NCBI GenBank assembly: GCA_047626725.1
Contig: JBLHSG010000013.1
Span: 1 to 64,000, forward strand
Length of the DNA: 64,000 nt
From: Ascidiaceihabitans sp034111945
Lineage (GTDB): Bacteria; Pseudomonadota; Alphaproteobacteria; Rhodobacterales; Rhodobacteraceae
Direction of reading: 5' to 3'
Shown: positions 61,785 through 64,000 of the stretch, in pieces
Layout of the letters: each line of letters begins with the position of its first letter
Numbering within the stretch: position 1 is the stretch's first letter
Position numbers and translations under genes: made by a program
The notes under the pieces: model-generated
Seen by the model: only the letters and a program-made list of their open reading frames with translations
Databases searched by the model: none
Told to the model about the DNA's origin: nothing

Positions 61785-62993
61785 ATGATACAACGAATTG
61801 CACTCGCCGCCGTCATCGCAACCAGCATGGTTTTGCCAGCTGCCGCACAAAACCTGTTTGCGCCGGTCGCAAAGGTAAATGACTCGGTCATCACCGAATA
61901 CGAAGTCGGGCAACGCACCCGTTTCTTGCAGCTTTTGAATGCACCCGGCGCCACACGCAGCGCGTCAATCGATGCGCTGATCGATGATCGCTTGCGCCAA
62001 CAAGCCGCACGTCGCGCTGGTCTTGAACTGACCAACGAAGGGTTGAACGCGGCCCTGACCGAATTCGCAGGACGCGCAAATCTGGATCAAGAACAATTTG
62101 TCAAAGCCTTGGCACAGTCCGGTGTTTCAGTCGAAACATTCCGCGATTTTGTCGGTGTCAGCGTTTTGTGGCGCGACCTGATCCGCGGACGTTACGGCAA
62201 CCGCGTACAAATTTCCGAAGCCGAAATTGACCGCGCCTTGGCTGCGTCAGGCAGTTCCAGCAGCATCCGCGTTTTGCTGTCCGAAATCATCATCCCTGCC
62301 CCGCCCCCACAAGCCGCCAGCGCCCAGGCCAAAGCTGAACAAGCCGCAAGCGCCACAACGATTGCTGAATTCTCGTCCTATGCGCGCCGTTTTTCTGCAA
62401 CGGCTACACGTGGCCGCGGTGGTCGTCTGGAATGGGTGCCGTTGAACAATCTGCCACCACAATTGCGCGGTGTTATCTTGGGTCTTGGGATCGGCGAAGT
62501 ATCTGATCCGCTGCCAATTCCCGGTGCGATTGCGTTGTTTCAACTGCGCGACATCGAAGAATCCGATGCACCAGAACAAGATTATTCAGCTATCGAATAC
62601 GCCGCCTACTACATGGCCGGTGGACGCAGCGCTGAAACACTGGCCGCTGCAGAACGTCTGAAAAACGATGTTGACGTGTGTGATGATTTGTACGGTTTTG
62701 CCAAAGGCCAGCCCGAAGCCGCGCTCGATCGCGGCGCGCTGCCACCTGCCGAAATCCCGCAAGACATCGCGATTGAACTGGCCAAACTGGACACCGGCGA
62801 AGTGTCGACAAACCTGACCCGCAACAATGGTCAAAGCCTGGTGTTTTTGATGCTCTGTGGTCGCACGGCAGCCCTGAACGAAGACGTCGGTCGTGACGCT
62901 GTCGCAAACCAATTGCGTCAACAGCGCCTGTCGGGTTTTGCCGATAGCCTGCTGGAACAATTGCGCGCGGATTCCCGTATTTCACGGAAATGA
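61785..62993 (+). CDS. SurA-like periplasmic peptidyl-prolyl isomerase/chaperone
   Basis: A 402-residue protein. ATG 61785 has AGGA seven bases before it and gives a signal peptide (RIALAAVIATSMVLPAAAQ). The SurA N-terminal domain (FAPVAKVNDSVITEYEVGQR, ASIDALIDDRLRQQAARRAG) is followed by one parvulin-type domain (IRVLLSEIIIPAPP, GGRLEWVPLNNLPPQLR, GAIALFQLRDIEE) and a C-terminal helical tail. It folds outer-membrane proteins, probably including LptD. An earlier in-frame ATG (61716) overlaps lptD. Confidence 0.9.
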   Translation: MIQRIALAAVIATSMVLPAAAQNLFAPVAKVNDSVITEYEVGQRTRFLQLLNAPGATRSASIDALIDDRLRQQAARRAGLELTNEGLNAALTEFAGRANLDQEQFVKALAQSGVSVETFRDFVGVSVLWRDLIRGRYGNRVQISEAEIDRALAASGSSSSIRVLLSEIIIPAPPPQAASAQAKAEQAASATTIAEFSSYARRFSATATRGRGGRLEWVPLNNLPPQLRGVILGLGIGEVSDPLPIPGAIALFQLRDIEESDAPEQDYSAIEYAAYYMAGGRSAETLAAAERLKNDVDVCDDLYGFAKGQPEAALDRGALPPAEIPQDIAIELAKLDTGEVSTNLTRNNGQSLVFLMLCGRTAALNEDVGRDAVANQLRQQRLSGFADSLLEQLRADSRISRK

Positions 62994-63970
62994 GCCGCGC
63001 CGCAAACGCGCCTATCGTTATCAGTTGCGGCGAACCGGCTGGCGTCGGTCCAGAGGTCGCGGCCAAAGCGTTTGCCGCACTAAAGGGTGACATTGCGATG
63101 GCCTATTTGGGCGATCCCAGACACCTGCCTACAGGCACGCCTGTGGCCTTGATCAACGATTTGACTGAGGCTGCAAATGCCGCGCGCCATGGCCTGCCCG
63201 TTCTGGCGCACGCATTTGATGGTGACGCACGTGCCGGACATCCTGATCCCAAAAACGCACAGGGCGTCATCGACGTGATCGCTGCCTGTGTTAATCTGGT
63301 AAAAAGCGGCGGCGCGTCAGCCCTATGCACTGCACCAATCCACAAAAAGGCCCTAAAAGACGGCGCAAACTTTGCCTACCCCGGACACACGGAATACCTA
63401 GAGGCACTGGCCGGCAGCGGCCAAGCTGTGATGATGTTGGCCTGCGATGAATTGCGCGTGGTGCCGACCACAATTCACATCGCTTTGGATCAAGTCGCGC
63501 AAACGCTAACGCCCGAATTGTTGCGTCGCACCATTGAAATTACCAACGGTGATTTGATCGCCCGTTTTCATATTCCCAAACCGCGCATTGCCGTGGCCGG
63601 ATTGAACCCGCACGCAGGCGAAGGCGGCGCGATGGGCAAACAAGAAGGCGACTGGATCAACGGTTTGGTGACAAAAATGCAAAGCGAAGGCTTTGATTTA
63701 ACTGGACCTTTGCCTGCCGATACGATGTTTCATGCCCGTGCGCGGCAACGCTATGATGTAGCCGTTTGCATGTATCATGATCAGGCTTTGATACCGATAA
63801 AAACACTGGATTTTGACCGCGGCGTGAACGTGACACTGGGCTTGCCGTTCATTCGCACCTCCCCCGATCACGGCACCGCATTTGATATCGCCGGCCAAGG
63901 GATCGCAAACCCGACCAGCATGATCGAGGCTCTGAAATTGGCACATAAAATGGCGGAACACACCTCATGA
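62990..63970 (+). CDS. pdxA: 4-hydroxythreonine-4-phosphate dehydrogenase
   Basis: A 326-residue enzyme of vitamin B6 synthesis. CGEPAGVGPEVAAKAF at the start, metal-binding His in YPGHTEYLEALAG, and MYHDQALIPIKTLDFDRGVN are typical. It oxidises 4-phosphohydroxy-L-threonine. Four-base overlaps with the preceding surA-like gene and the following ksgA-like gene show coupling. Confidence 0.95.
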   Translation: MSRAANAPIVISCGEPAGVGPEVAAKAFAALKGDIAMAYLGDPRHLPTGTPVALINDLTEAANAARHGLPVLAHAFDGDARAGHPDPKNAQGVIDVIAACVNLVKSGGASALCTAPIHKKALKDGANFAYPGHTEYLEALAGSGQAVMMLACDELRVVPTTIHIALDQVAQTLTPELLRRTIEITNGDLIARFHIPKPRIAVAGLNPHAGEGGAMGKQEGDWINGLVTKMQSEGFDLTGPLPADTMFHARARQRYDVAVCMYHDQALIPIKTLDFDRGVNVTLGLPFIRTSPDHGTAFDIAGQGIANPTSMIEALKLAHKMAEHTS

Positions 63971-64000
63971 GTGGGATTGACGATCTACCATCATTGGCCA
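63967..64000 (+). CDS. Start of probable 16S rRNA dimethyladenosine transferase (partial)
   Basis: Only eleven codons (MSGIDDLPSLA) lie in the window. The ATG overlaps the pdxA stop, the place where ksgA/rsmA follows surA-pdxA in many proteobacteria. The identity rests on that gene order and the short N-terminal match only. Confidence 0.55.
   Translation, partial: MSGIDDLPSLA

Noticed and set aside
1..64000. CRISPR arrays, insertion sequences, rRNA and tRNA genes
   Set aside because: No regularly spaced repeats, transposase frames or conserved RNA-gene motifs were recognised on reading both strands; a dedicated search (tRNA and CRISPR finders) was not possible here.

Overview
The window looks like chromosome from an alphaproteobacterium of the Roseobacter/Rhodobacteraceae group. 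This is inferred from gene content and order: an lptF-lptG-lptD-surA-pdxA-ksgA run, a Hint-domain protein of the roseobacter type, a hmu heme-uptake locus with its own TonB/ExbB/ExbD set, and a virulence-factor/MTHF-reductase/MTHF:corrinoid-methyltransferase operon. No rRNA, tRNA, CRISPR array, insertion sequence or intact prophage was recognised.

Layout. 0-3 kb: the tail of a probable LodA-like quinoprotein oxidase with its LodB-like flavoprotein, then a Hint-domain protein. 3-8.7 kb: trmL, an 800-bp stretch without an intact gene, a GlxA-type regulator, a PAS hybrid histidine kinase and a DUF2461 protein. 8.9-12.4 kb: a translationally coupled S41-type protease and non-specific nuclease, then two head-to-head C-terminal fragments of nucleotide-sugar genes that meet at about 12,052. 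12.4-22 kb: hemolysin III and the divergent heme locus (hmuVUTS on the minus strand; hmuR, an unknown exported protein, exbB, two exbD and tonB on the plus strand). 22-26.7 kb: a small lysozyme-like protein and an SbcDC/YhaO-YhaN pair.

26.7-34 kb is the most unusual part. It is a six-gene minus-strand cluster: flavin amine oxidase, nitrobindin-like heme-binding protein, stand-alone VioB-type ferritin-like protein, a cysteine-rich protein with regularly spaced C-x5-C motifs, a DUF692 (MNIO) multinuclear iron oxygenase, and a DUF2063 partner. The last three have the layout of a MNIO-modified ribosomal peptide/protein system. The first three suggest an added redox module that I do not recognise from a described pathway.

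34-44.5 kb: a membrane-anchored 2Fe-2S ferredoxin coupled to an MscS channel, a response regulator, a PEP-mutase-family enzyme, rlmE-ppx and the one-carbon operon. 44.5-48.8 kb: a compact chemotaxis-like operon (STAS, CheY, CheA, CheW, CheY, and a small helical protein with a DxxxQ motif) with no receptor, cheR or cheB. 48.9-64 kb: housekeeping genes (class IV aminotransferase, aldose epimerase, TfoX-C protein, ndk, ABC-F, MarC, aspartic protease, holC, pepA), ending in the LPS-export/outer-membrane-assembly operon.
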